From Epinephelus fuscoguttatus (lineage: Eukaryota; Chordata; Actinopteri; Perciformes; Serranidae), in contig NC_064772.1 of NCBI RefSeq assembly GCF_011397635.1, positions 15,453,035 to 15,517,034 of the forward strand: a stretch of DNA of 64,000 nucleotides. Direction: 5' to 3'. Position 1 is the stretch's first letter. Every line of letters starts with the position of its first letter. The position numbers and the translations under genes were made by a program. The notes below the pieces were generated by a model. The model worked only from the letters and a program-made list of their open reading frames with translations. It had not been told where the DNA came from and ran no database searches. Positions 36,173 through 48,692 of the stretch are shown piece by piece.

Positions 36173-38302
36173 GGTCATAGCATGACGACCACCAGGTCTG
36201 ACTCCTGTCATTCTAGTGGTAAGTTACAGGTGTGTGACTTTAGTTCGAGAAGTGAGGGGACACAACAGTTGCGGATGGCTGTGGGTTAAACGAACAACAT
36301 GTCCTGTATTTTTGTGTCGCCAAACTGGCAATTTGGCCTGTTTGTCAATACATTGTATTAAGCAGTAGATGGCAGTGTTGAGCTGTAAGTATGAGAGGTC
36401 CTGAAAAGATTTAGGCTTTGACCTCTGCCTCTGCTCCTTATCATCATCACCAGCAGCATTTTATACTGAGAAAATCTACATGCCTTTTCTCCTGTGGCAC
36501 TTACATGTGCATCACATGCATTTATATGTTTTAGCAGATGGTCCTTGTTTGATTTAATAATTAAATAGCTTCAGATTGAGACCTCATCATCTCAGGATGA
36601 TGGTCAAAACAAGATGGCATACATAACACTTACTGGCCTAATGTTGACTGTCACATAAACCCACTGCCAGTATGTTTTGAAATATTACTTTTTCCCTCTG
36701 TATCTTTACTTTTTATTGCAAATCATATAGCATTTATATCTAATGGCAGATAATGCAGTTTGGTCAGATGAAATGAAGTAAGATCAAATATACCTTTATC
36801 GATCTCCAGCTTTAATTTGGTAGTTGCAGCAGTATAAGTAACAGAAATAAATACTAAGAGGTGCATAAACTTAAACAGAAATAGAATGAGGATAGAAACT
36901 ACGAGCAACTGGAGACAAATGACATGGTAAAGTGAGTTGTGCTACTGGAATGACAATTGCATGATTGATAAGACAATGTTTTTATTTACATATTTACATT
37001 GCATTACACGGCTATTAGTATTCTATTATAGATATCGCAGTTGATTAACTGATGGGACTCATCATGGCTGCTTCTCCATCAGTTAAACTTATGTGACTCC
37101 ACATGACCCAAATAAAAACTTCATAGAGATTCTGTTGCACTGACTGCTTGTGATATGTCACGGAAATCAAAAGGGCATCGCTATACATTTTGTTAAGGAG
37201 GTTTCTAAGAGAAAAAAGAAGGAGCGCCTCTTCCCTCATGTCTCTCTAGCTATAATTAAATTAGACTAACAGGCAGCACATGGTTGGTCACCTAATCAGA
37301 TGCCACAAAATGTGACCACTCGGTGCTTCCCCGCTCAAGTTCACTGTGCAACATCAGTCAGCCACACAAGCAAAGATGTTTCCTCTTTACCTTCAATCGC
37401 GGTGAGTCACTTATGATTTGAGACAGGAACTATGTTAAGATCATATTCTTAAGGGTTAGAAGTCATAGTAGACTTGTAGTACTACAAGTCATGACTCTTT
37501 TCAGGTTTTTTTTAGAGTCTCATATATTGGTGCTGCTGTTCGACAGTGGTCAGTTAGACAATGGTGGTTTCTTTACATAGCTCTTGTTGCACAACCAAAA
37601 TTAGTGAGTGTCGATGTCATATCTGCAGCTGGTCTATGAGTGACTTTAGCAAAGGTGTTTGACTGTGGAAGAATGTGGGGCATTGCAAGAGCAAAAGTAT
37701 GCAAAGAAAGCAATTGACTCAGAGCGTAAAATATAGCATAATAAACACTAAAGCAATGAGAGCATTACAATAAAACATTGTGGGCTTATACACACATAAG
37801 CAGCTGACAGATGCACTTCGAGTAAATCTTTGGAGGATAGATCAGACAGAGACATACAAAAGTTTACATATATTGTCTTAAAGTTGTTTGCATAGAGTTT
37901 TTTTGCCAGGAGTTGAAGATCTCAGTTGCTTTCTAATTCAGTTTTAAGCCAACCATCTATATTTGACATATTGCTATAAATTGTGAACCTCAGGAAATGA
38001 ATTCTACAAAGGGGATGGTGTTTATGCGTGAATGACTTTGATAACTTTTAAATGGTTTTTGCAACTTTGATGTCACATATGTGTATTCAGTATGTGCCTG
38101 TGTATGTGTGTATGTGTGGCCAGTTACTGTTCATTCTGGTGTCAATCTTCATGTAGGCCCCTACTGGTGTAAACTGTTGTACTATCAACGGAGGCATTGC
38201 TGCAGTGGTGGAACAGTGTCCCTAGAGGGCACAATAATCTTTCTTTCTGCATCTTTTTACCAAGTAGGCAACTGATACTTAGGGAGCTGCAAAAGTCATA
38301 AA

Positions 38303-38339
38303 ATGAAATAAAATAAAATAAAATAAAATAAAATAAAAT
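38303..38339. repeat. (AAATA)n microsatellite
   Basis: About seven AAATA units, upstream of the dnajc13 promoter. Confidence 0.95.
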
Positions 38340-38749
38340 GTTGAATTGCCCTTTAAGAATTTTTCTAATTTCCTATATGCTTAAAAAAAAAAAGGCAGAA
38401 TGTGCACAGAGATGTAAATGTAGAAATGGAGAAATGTTCAATTCAGTTTCCATTTCAAAAGATGAGCTCACAAAGAACAAAATTTTAGCCATGTGACTGT
38501 AAAATGGACAAATTGTCAAAATGAGTCTATACCTGACTCTTTGGTGCGCGGAAAATATATTCAGTGTTACCTTACTACTTCTGAAACTGTCGCTTTTGTT
38601 TCAATTGAGCACGAATGGAAACTAAAGATTCCACCATATAACAAAGTCAGCAAGAGCCCCGCTCAATAAACTGTTCCCAGGTCGGTTTCTGCTGTATGTA
38701 TCAATGCATACACTGAGGGAAATTAAGAAAAACTGATCTCAGGTCGGCA

Positions 38750-38900
38750 GTTTATTAATTCCGCGTCCCGACAAACCAATCAGCTGACAGCCGCATGACA
38801 GGCAGGCCTCGCGCATGCGCAGTGGCACACTTTTGGTATGAGGAATATGGCAGCGTCCTGAGCCCTGTTGAGGGAAATACGGCGTAACTGAGCACCTTCA
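38750..38900 (+). promoter_or_regulatory. dnajc13 core promoter: CCAAT box and NRF-1 site
   Basis: CCAATCAG at 38776-38783 fits an NF-Y box. CGCGCATGCGCA at 38810-38821 is a full match to the NRF-1 consensus YGCGCAYGCGCR. The surrounding 38750-39310 is visibly richer in CpG than the rest of the window, and no TATA box is seen. This is a housekeeping-type promoter, fitting a ubiquitous endosomal gene. Confidence 0.65.
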
Positions 38901-38997
38901 GCATCAGAGTGGGAAAACTGAGAAGCACCGGCCGCACTCAGAGGAGGGTGGGGGGCTGAGGGACGGCTACCATTAATACCCGTTAGCGTTTTTACAG
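38880..38997 (+). other. dnajc13: dnajc13 untranslated exon 1 (5' end approximate)
   Basis: Lies just downstream of the CCAAT/NRF-1 block and ends at a donor (TTTTTACAG|GTAAATG) at 38997/38998. Intron 1 then runs to the coding-start exon at 42035. The donor choice is inferred; another nearby GT could be used. Confidence 0.45.
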
Positions 38998-39819
38998 GTA
39001 AATGCACCCGCTACCACCTGCCACTGTCTTCAAGCCATCTTCTCCATGTCTGCTTGATTGAACCCCGCTGCTAAGTGCTAGTTAGCTTCTAGCTTGAGGC
39101 TAACTACATTAGCCTGCCACAGCCCTTATTTTGCATTCGGCAAACAAACGCTGATAACAGAGGTGTCCGAACTATTTGATATTCTCGTTAGGAGGAGCAG
39201 CAGTGTCAACGTCGCTACAAAGGCGCTGTCGTGCTCGCTCCTAGCCAGACAGATAACCGTGTAGGCCCGCTGCAATGAAGCAGAGTTTGGCTAGGCGCTT
39301 GAGAGCCAGGTAACGTTAATGCTGCTTGTCATGGATTTACTTGACAGATCGGGACCCAGCGGACATCCCCAAATGGACTTAAGAATCGCCGTTAGCTATC
39401 TTAGCGCATTTCGTGCATCTTGTACCTTTGTATCTATTGTCACGTGTGAGAAAACTGCGAGTTTATTACATTTTGCACGCAAGTGGTTGATGAAATCATT
39501 ACAAAGCCATAGAAGATGAAGTAGAGTAAGTGTCCGGCCGTTAAGTTCCGTCTGGTGGTGAGATTGCTTCATATAATTGGCACATAAAGGGAAGACATTG
39601 CAACACGTCTTCTCTGCAGAAAAAGCTTCTGAGAGGAAAACCACTCAGCAGAAACCAGCATGGTTTTTGTGTTGTTTCTGGAAATGTCATATGAAAATCT
39701 GAATGTCCAGATGTCCCCTGTAGATATTTTTGTTTATTGGCCAGTGCTCTGCTTTTATTGTACAGTCAGGTCAGGTATGGTCATTGCTTTATATTCATCA
39801 TAATTTTAACTAGAGATGT

Positions 39820-39842
39820 AAAAAAAAAAAAAAAAAAAAAAA
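39820..39842. repeat. A23 homopolymer in dnajc13 intron 1
   Basis: Uninterrupted run of 23 adenines, 66 bp left of the perfect hairpin at 39908. No retroposed body is recognisable beside it. Confidence 0.95.
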
Positions 39843-39907
39843 GTGGTGAGGGTCATATAATGATGTAATGGCAGATGACTGTTTGACCCTTGCACCCACA
39901 CTGATGC

Positions 39908-39975
39908 TGATCACCTTTTCCCTTACAATATAAGGATATAAAGACATCCTTATATTGTAAGGGAAAAGGTGATCA
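39908..39975. repeat. Perfect hairpin, 30-bp arms and 8-nt loop, in dnajc13 intron 1
   Basis: Arm 39908-39937 (TGATCACCTTTTCCCTTACA...) is the exact inverse of 39946-39975. The loop is ATAAAGAC. No mismatches in 30 pairs. Confidence 0.95.
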
Positions 39976-42034
39976 AACTTTTAACAAAAACAGGATAGAA
40001 ATAAGCTTAAGGCAAACAAATAGGCACAGCAAAAGAGCTGTTTACTTAGTATAACATGTTAATTGTTGTGACACTTACAGAAAAGCCTGTTATTGTAGTC
40101 TAGCTGTCAGTAATACCCAGCTGACAGTCTGTTTTCAGTTGTTCAGATAGGTCCCATTTAGAGGTCTCCTACAGTCCTATTAGCGGTGCACCAGTGTTCA
40201 CTATGGGCATATCGTGACAGCCACGGTCGTGTCAGCAATGACCAAAAGCTGTGTTTGTTAAAGTTTCAGGAAAGTTGTGAGACCTGTCTGGGACAAGTTA
40301 TTATGTAAATGTTGTGTGCTTTGCTTTGGGCCTTCCATTCATTTTTACGTCACCATCTTCCTGTTTGCTCTTGTCCTTTTTTTCTAAATTCTGTCAAGGA
40401 TAGCCCATGAATAATTTTCTATTGATCTGCATACAGGCAGGAAGAGGTGGGAGGGGTGATCACATGACCCAATCCTGGAATCCGCCTTGGTCTTTTTTTA
40501 CACTCATCACAGCGCTCTCAACCCTGTAATATAATAATAAAAAAACTGCACTGCCCTCTGCGGCAGCAAAGAGCACGCTGTGCACTGCTTGCTGCAAACA
40601 TCTCCCATTGTGCATTCCATCAGCCCCCCGCTTCGGATTAGATTCATTATGCAGCTCCATGAATGCATGCTTGAAAAAAAAACTGTTGATGTAAAACTTG
40701 GCTCTTGACTGTTCCTTGCACCTTTGTTTCACCAGCACAGGCATCAATTATTGAGACGCCGACACTGGCTAATTTGAAAAGGTCCTTGTCCATTGTTGTG
40801 GCACCTGAAAGTAGCCTGTATTTCCATCCTGATCTCTCTGAACACCAGACAGCTGTCCCCTTGGTAAATGGCGGATTCCATCACTTGGGGCTATTTTGCT
40901 GTCCCCTGCTTCAGAAGCACGTTGGAATGGAGAGGAAGGAAAACTGGAGTCAGATTTTTCCAGGATCCTGGTAGAGTGCTGACACAGGTTCCTCTTGTCA
41001 CAGTGCAGCCGCCAGCAAATTACTGCACTAAGGATAGGAGAGACAGTTATTCCTTCAATTTGCTTTATTCTGTGCTAATGACTGCTTTGTCTTTGACGTC
41101 TTTATTTTTTAACACAGTCTGTCACAAAGCATGACAGATTGTGTCCGCCCCACTGATGCTTTATGGTTTGTCCTAGTTAGAAAAGGAATGTCTTTGAATT
41201 TAGTAAAAAAAAAACCATGGATGCTAGTTAATCTGTTGTCCGGGTTTGAAAGCATCTAGCTGCCTTTAAGTTAAATTACAAGGTTTTTTTATTCAAATAA
41301 TGCACTGGGCCGTAACACTGAGATGTGGCCTTATCCCTGTTTATCTAAAGCGATCAATAGGCCACAGTAGACTTTATTGACACATGCTCAGCTGGTGCAC
41401 TGTTGTGTTGTTTTTTGTGCCTGTGATATCAAACTGGAATAAAAGACCTCTACTTCCTCTCTGTTTTGCTGAGTAGGTTGTGGTTCCTTAAGTTTGACTC
41501 TTTTCAAAGTGAGCCCGCGAAAATGCACACATGACAGAGAGAATAAAGAAGTCAAAGAGGGGTTTATGACAGATTGTAAGTCATGTGCCGCCAGTTGCAT
41601 TGATTCCACAGCTCATAGCTGAGCTAATGACGGTGACGAATCAGTCAGTCACAGAGCCACGGACTTCTCTCTGACGTTGGATAATCGCTGTTTACTCAGT
41701 ATTAGTTCTGTAGGCGAGGGAGTGTTTGGTGGGAGTCTCTCCCTTTAAACTGCCAAATGTTGAATGACTGTGTGAAGTGTGTGGCAGTATGTCGGAATGT
41801 GTGTTACATAAACTTGATGTAGTAATGACTTGTGAAGGTGCAGGTGACTTCTTGAGCTACACATGGAGAGCACTCTCTGCTGTGTAGCTGAAAATAAAAA
41901 AAAACTCTCTCTCAGTATTCAAATGAAGATCTTCCACCAATTATTTTTGAATAACTTCCTGTGTTGAAAATGTAGAAGGGTGTACTTTCATTTTGATCCT
42001 ACTCATAACTCACAACTTTTGTTCTGTACTGCAG

Positions 42035-45000
42035 GTCCTGTGGAAAGATGAATGTCGTCAAAGAAAACAAAGACCTGGCCTGTTTCTACACCACCAAACA
42101 CTCCTGGAGGGGAAAGTAAGACCCACAGCTTGTTTTTTAACCCCGCTGATAGGATTTCAGGGCTGGTGGCATCGTCTGCTCCACATATTCTTTGTATTGG
42201 TTGACAGGCAGACTTTAACCTAAACTCCTCCCTTCATCACCTTGTAAATCCTGAAATCCTGACTCAGTGCTTCCATTGTGTCGACTTCCTTATCTTAGCT
42301 GGGGATACGAGGTCCGCAGACCACTGTCAGCAGTCACTGATCAGCACTAATGATTTGTATTTTGTTGAGTTGCACTGCCTTATGAAATGCAACCCCAAAG
42401 ACACAGATACTGACAGTGAACACAGCACAGAACGACACGACATATTGTATGGCTACAAAAACATGAAAAGTTGCTGCACCTAGTGGTACAGACATTCTTC
42501 TTTCTACTTTTTCTTAATGTTTTCATGAAAAGTCACATGTTTTTTAGTATATAAATTAAACTGTTTGTGATAAAAACCTCATTACATCTTGAGTAAAGAT
42601 CAGATAACATCCTTATCACAGTACAGTACAGATATTTTGGTACAGTAGCTACTGTTGTTGTCACAAGATACTATCAGTGTAAGATGTTCAACAGCATGTC
42701 AGGCTGTATCTCATCATAACGATTACAAGGCTTTTGTGTATGTTGTAATGTATCTATAACAGGTTTTAAACTGTGGGCTTAAAAAATTGATCTGAATTGA
42801 TACAGTATGTTACAGGAGAATGAGACCAACATACTGTATCTATGTAAACATGCATTATGTCTCAATGGCCCACAATCCACGATCATCTAGTGCACATAGG
42901 TATCTGTTTTCATTTTATAGATTATACATGTCTGAAATTATTGACAGATAATTAGAAATGGTATATATTACATAGCTGTAATTATTTCCTGTTATATGCT
43001 GCCAGGAGAAGGCCATTTTTCAAGCCCCTGGAGGGTTTTTAGGCAAATCTTCTTTTCATTCCTTAGCAAAGTATGAATTATATCTTTCTAAATTTTTTAT
43101 GTGTTGTAGTTAAATTACACACTGAAGCCAAGAAAGGTCTAAAACTCGATGGGACTTGATGTAGCTGGTGGCCCTCAAAGCGAAGGGATGGACAAGCTCC
43201 AGTTTGAGCAGTGAGCCAGTGGGATCACATTACCAATACCTGCTTTCTAAGTGTCTTGGTCCCATTAAGGCCCGCCATTGACTCTTGTAACTCAAGCAGG
43301 GCTGCAGAGCATTAGCCATCATCAGAGTTTCATCCTGCTAATGCTTCCTGAAGTGTGCGTCTGAGACCAGCGTTGATGTATTTGTTGTGGATGGTGGAGG
43401 CTAGTGCCCCATTGAGAGCGACACAGTGGCACAGTTTAAAGGGACAGTTCGCCCCAAAATCAAAAATACATATTTTTCCTCTTATGTATAGTGCTATTTA
43501 TCAAGATTGTTTTGGTGTCAGTTGCAGAGTCTGTATCTGTATCTGTATCGTCTGTAGAGATGTCTGCCTTCTCTTGAAAGTAATGGAACTAGATGGCACT
43601 TGGCTTGTGGTGCTCAAAGCGCCAAAAAAAACCCCTTGAAAAACTGAACAGCAATGTCGCTTTCTACAAATCATGACCTGGGTACTCAAGATAATCCACA
43701 GACCTTGTTTTGAGCCGTTTCATGTAGGAACTGTTTTCTGTCTACCAAACTACACCCGCCAATTATATCACCGCATCACAACGCAGAAGGAAGTGTCCAT
43801 CTACTGATACCACGGAGCTGGGTGATGTTAAAGCTCAGCTGGGGTGGAGGCTATTACTTTTTTCGCACCCTTCACAAGCACTGGCCTCTTGTCCATGAAT
43901 AGATGCACACTTCCTTCTGCGTAGTGATTCGGTTGGCGGGTGTAGCTCAGTGTCAGGAAAAGAGACATTGCTGTTGAGTTTATCAGATGTATTTTTTAGC
44001 GCTCAGATGCTGAGTGCTATCTTGTTCCTTAATACTGGAGAGAAGGCAGACATCTCTACAGCCAATGTCTCTAAAACTCAGCAACTCACACCAAAACTGA
44101 CTTTGGGGTGAACTGTTATTTTGAATCACACTGATTGTTGATCTGAATGAGTCGACACATGTCAGCACATCTGGGTGCTTGACCCGGGTTGAGCGTGGGT
44201 TGCATGCTGCCTGGCTTTGGTAAATATGCATCTCTATCAGGGATGGAAACTGAATTTATTGATATTACCCTTTAAAGGTCATTTAAAGACTCTCCCAAGA
44301 GAAAGAGAAAGAAAGATGAGAGAGTACAGGAGTGATTAGCCAACCATGAGAGAGCGAGTGAGCAGAAAGACATGAAAGTGAAAATATTTGGTGCTTGTTG
44401 AGTAATGCAGTTCTAGTGTTTATCAATGAAGCATGACTGTCATTGCAGACATTAGTGCAGAAACACAGACAACTTGAGGTTAACTTTAGACAGCAGTCTC
44501 ATGTGAATGGGTCAAATGGAATTTAGTAGATCTGCTTCAACCGCCTGTCCACTGTATGAAAAGAATACAACTCAAATAGAGCTTTGATAGGCTAACAGAA
44601 AGAGAAAGAGAGGGTTTCATGTTATGATATCCTCTTTAATCTTGCTTCATATCAACCTCAGATATTGTGGCCTACTTTTGATTTCAGTAGGTAGTAAAAC
44701 AACCAAGTTTATCTTAAATATAAAAATATATTCAGATTGTATTGTGATGCAATATGAAGATATACTTGTTAGCCAAAGCAAGAAGTACCAGGTTTTGCGA
44801 GATGGTTTGATTTACCATGGCCTTAGATAAAGGAAACAGTTTTAGGTAGCCACAGGATCATGTCAGACTTACACAGTTACAGTGTCACAGATGAGATGAG
44901 CACAGCTCTTCATTTTGAATACAGAATGCATTCCCAAAAAGTAAACTTTAATAAGACTCATTTGTGATTAAAAAGTCCTTCTGTCATGTGAATTGTGAGT

Positions 45001-48000
45001 ATGTCAGACAGTGTTCAGCATCACTTGATGTGCCAACTTCTCTAAGTTCTCTACTTTGTGTAAAGGACATTTCCCTCTGAATGCAGATATAAAAAAACAT
45101 CCAGTTTTATTTGAATTAAAATGTGTGAACAAAAATGAGGCTTCAGCTCCTAGTTATAAGTTTGGCACAAATGATCAAACATATTTTTGTCAGATGTTTA
45201 ATAATTGGACTGTATGGCAGATTGGCCGGCAAACGGGGACAATATCTGTCATCTGTTCTGTAGGGAGTTGAAGGGAAAATTAAAAAGCCATTATGATGCG
45301 GGTTTGCTTTGTAGTTTACTCAGTTTTTTGTCTGCTGTCCTTACACATGTCTAAAACAAGGATTTCTTTGTGTTTCAGACGTATGGTGACATAATTGAAT
45401 TAGTGGAAATCACTAGATGTCTGAGAGGCTGAGTTATCCTCAGATCCTGCCCAAGACACACTTCTACAATAGTTACATTTACAATACATCTTAACTGTTG
45501 TAGTTTTGCTGTAGTGCAGCAGCATTTTCCCCCTCTCTGTGCCCGTGATCATGTTTAATTTAAGTCTTGGGACTGTAGCTTGGAGAGAATATTAGATTTG
45601 TCTGTGTGCGTGTGCTCTCTGAATGAAGGGCATTTTCATTGTGTTTTTTGACACAAATTGATTGTCTCAGATTTTTCTGTGTCATCCAAGGGTTTTCATG
45701 CACAGCACACTTTTTCAGAGCATGAATATGCATATCACAATCTCCTTTAAATCTCTTTGAAGCCCTTCATATTTCTGTTGTTCCTCAACGATAAGGAAGC
45801 GACAGATGCTTCAGCTATAGCTGTTTTACATACCAGCACATAGGATGTGCTGTAACTATTATTTGTTCCTCGTATTATATATATATTTAAGTCTTTTCAG
45901 TTGTTCCCATCATTATACAATGAGTCTGCTCCTCACATTCAGCTGTCGTTCCACCATTATTTGCGTGTGTGAAATCTAGTGTTTGCCGAGTCTCGTACAG
46001 GGTATTATGTAGTGTTGTCCAAGCTTTTTATGTAGTCAAACAAATCTCCAGCTTGATCTTCTTTGTGAGAAATTGTGTTTAAAGAGGAGAGGCAGTTGTT
46101 AAGTGGGTTTAGTCAGATACAGGAAGTTGCTTAATGCGATACATTATGAAACCCGTGAAGTGGAAGGAAAAGCTCTGAAGACACTCTGTACAGTACAGTG
46201 TGACTGAATGGAGAGTAGCCTTTTACTTATCACAAACTATCTCTGTGGTGTGACCTGCACCTGTAAAGCTTGTTTATAGTGTGCTCTTATCTACTCATTA
46301 ATCCTTTATGGAGAGTTAAAGGGCTACAACACCGTTGTGAACTGTTCAGTGCAAGTCTTAAATTCAGTTTAATAAATAGACATACATTTGGAATTGTAAG
46401 GTTTTAATTGCCACAAACATTTATCCATCTTTTTAATTTCTTTTTGTCAAAATGAGTCAAGCTCTTCTGCCTTCAAGTCCACATTTCAGGTGCTACAAAT
46501 CCTTAAACTAACCACTGGACCTATTTTTTTATATTTATACCTGCACTTGCCTGTAAAATGTTGATTAACAAGTAACGACTAATAGTATTGTCAGGATACT
46601 GGAATTTCTAACTGTGACACACTACCTTTGAGAAATATCAATATTTGATACTACGGGGAAATTTGACATTGAGGGCATACAAGTTAGAATTGTTATTAAA
46701 TATAAATATAACAGGGCTTTAACATGACAATGACGACTTTTCTTGGTTAGTAGCAGAGGACAGCAGAATTGCTGTAGTAAACATTAACAGTAAGAGAGAG
46801 AGAGAGAGAAAGCACTGCTGCTATCAGTGTGTCAATATTGCAGAAAATAAGTACTATATGTATAAATAAATTGAAATTTTTGACAATACACGCCATATTC
46901 CTTAGTAAAATCTACTGCAGAGAACTACATCTATACAACTTACCTTTATACATACCTGCAATAACTGATTAAGAAAAAGATGATATGTCCAAAAATCTGT
47001 CTTAAGTTTGGTGAAAAATTGTCTTGAAAAAGTCATCAAGCATCGAAGTGAAGTGTCTGATACCTGTAGACCCTCATTACATCCATACTGACCACTTTTT
47101 AAGGCACACTGTACCAGAGTAGTCTCTTCAAGTCTCTGCTTAGTAGATTTTCATATCTTTGTATGAATGGAAATCTGAGCCACAGCTGTAGGAGTTGTAA
47201 AATGGTAAAGCAGTAATGTCAAGTGTACATGATTTGTTCCAGACAAAACATGCAAAAACACTGGGTTATTTAGATTCTTAGAGTCTTTATATATTATTAC
47301 AGTTTACTCCCCCATATTTACTTTAATCTCATCCCACCTTCCTACATGCAGGCGTTATTTTATTTAGGCAGGTGAATTTGGCTTCAATAGAGAAAGCTCC
47401 AGCACCTCCTCTGTACTTATCACTGTATCACTTGGTTATGGAGTTGGCTCAAGAGTTACTAGCACATTTCTTCTTATACTGGCATTGTCATAGTATATCT
47501 GGTTATCTTTTAAAGAAATTTTCCTCATGGTCATCTTTTTGCAAGCTTTTATTATGTTCACAGTCAAAGTCTGCACCTTAGAAATATTTTAATTGGAAAA
47601 AAGGTAAATAGGTTATTATCTGCTCAAACTGAACAGATAACAATTGTGTCTGTCTTCTTTTATAACACAAACCTGTTCACAACTATGTCAAATTTCACAG
47701 TAATCTAGAATACAGAAAAAAAGATGGTCACAAAGAAAGAGACGTACAGAAAAGGATGCATTGTTAGTCTTACAAACACACACACAGAGTAGCCAGGGAG
47801 GTTTGAATATTGCCTTTGTACTAGAATAGAATTAAGGGAGAAAAAAATTAGCCCACAGAGAATGAATAATTAACTAAGTCTGTGCTGACACCCGGTTAAG
47901 CCAGCCACTTAGCACCAAGGTCAAGACATGGAGAGAGACAGCACCCTGAGATCAGAATAGAGACATGGTGTCAGACTCTGTGGCCAAAGACAAATGACAC

Positions 48001-48657
48001 CAAAAATAATGAAAAGGAAACCTCAGTGTGAGAATAGATGGTTAGAACAGAATTAGGTGTACAGGTTTCTAATGAGGAAGGTAGACAAAAGTATGCGACA
48101 CTGTATCATTTTGAAAAGGGAAGGAGTGACTGTGGGATGGACCTCATATTCCACTCGCCTCAGGCCACTGCGTGACCTGTCTGTTTATGTTAGTCATGCA
48201 CTCCGTATACAAGTCCAAAAGCATTATGTGGAAGTATCCTCTCAATTTGACTTCCTTTGACTCTGATTTTTTTACGGGACTAGCTGGTAACTTCACTGGA
48301 CCTCTTAATGTTGTCCAGGCTTAATGAGGATGTGCAGAAAAGAAAGAAGCGAAGTCAGCATGTTCTGGTTGCACTGCAAGCTATTACTGCTGTGGAGGTG
48401 CTAAAAGAACATGCCGTACATAGGTGAACACACTGTACGTGTACACCAGATGCAATAAAGCACTGCTACTACTACTTTCTCTATTTACACGTAAACAGAC
48501 TTCCTGTGTAAACTTCTAAAAACCTCACTAAACCTTGATTTATCATAACCAAATACCTCAAGTGACCCATTTTGAAATCAGACAGCAGACAGAATGTTAT
48601 GAATTGGGCAAAAATGCCAACTTAAACTGTTGGCAAACCACACAGTGAGCCTGCCTA

Positions 48658-48692
<35 letters not shown>

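Larger units (their letters stand above)
35331..38749. other. Spacer between the divergent lztfl1 and dnajc13 promoters
   Basis: Contains the T-rich tract and an (AAATA)n repeat but no supported gene. Open frames are short and compositionally biased. Confidence 0.5.

Noticed and set aside
35902-36185. Phe/Tyr/Leu-rich open frames
   Set aside because: Translations of the T-rich low-complexity tract.
40460-41134. Open frames of 88-95 codons in dnajc13 intron 1
   Set aside because: Overlapping on both strands, no motif, no splice-supported link to a gene.
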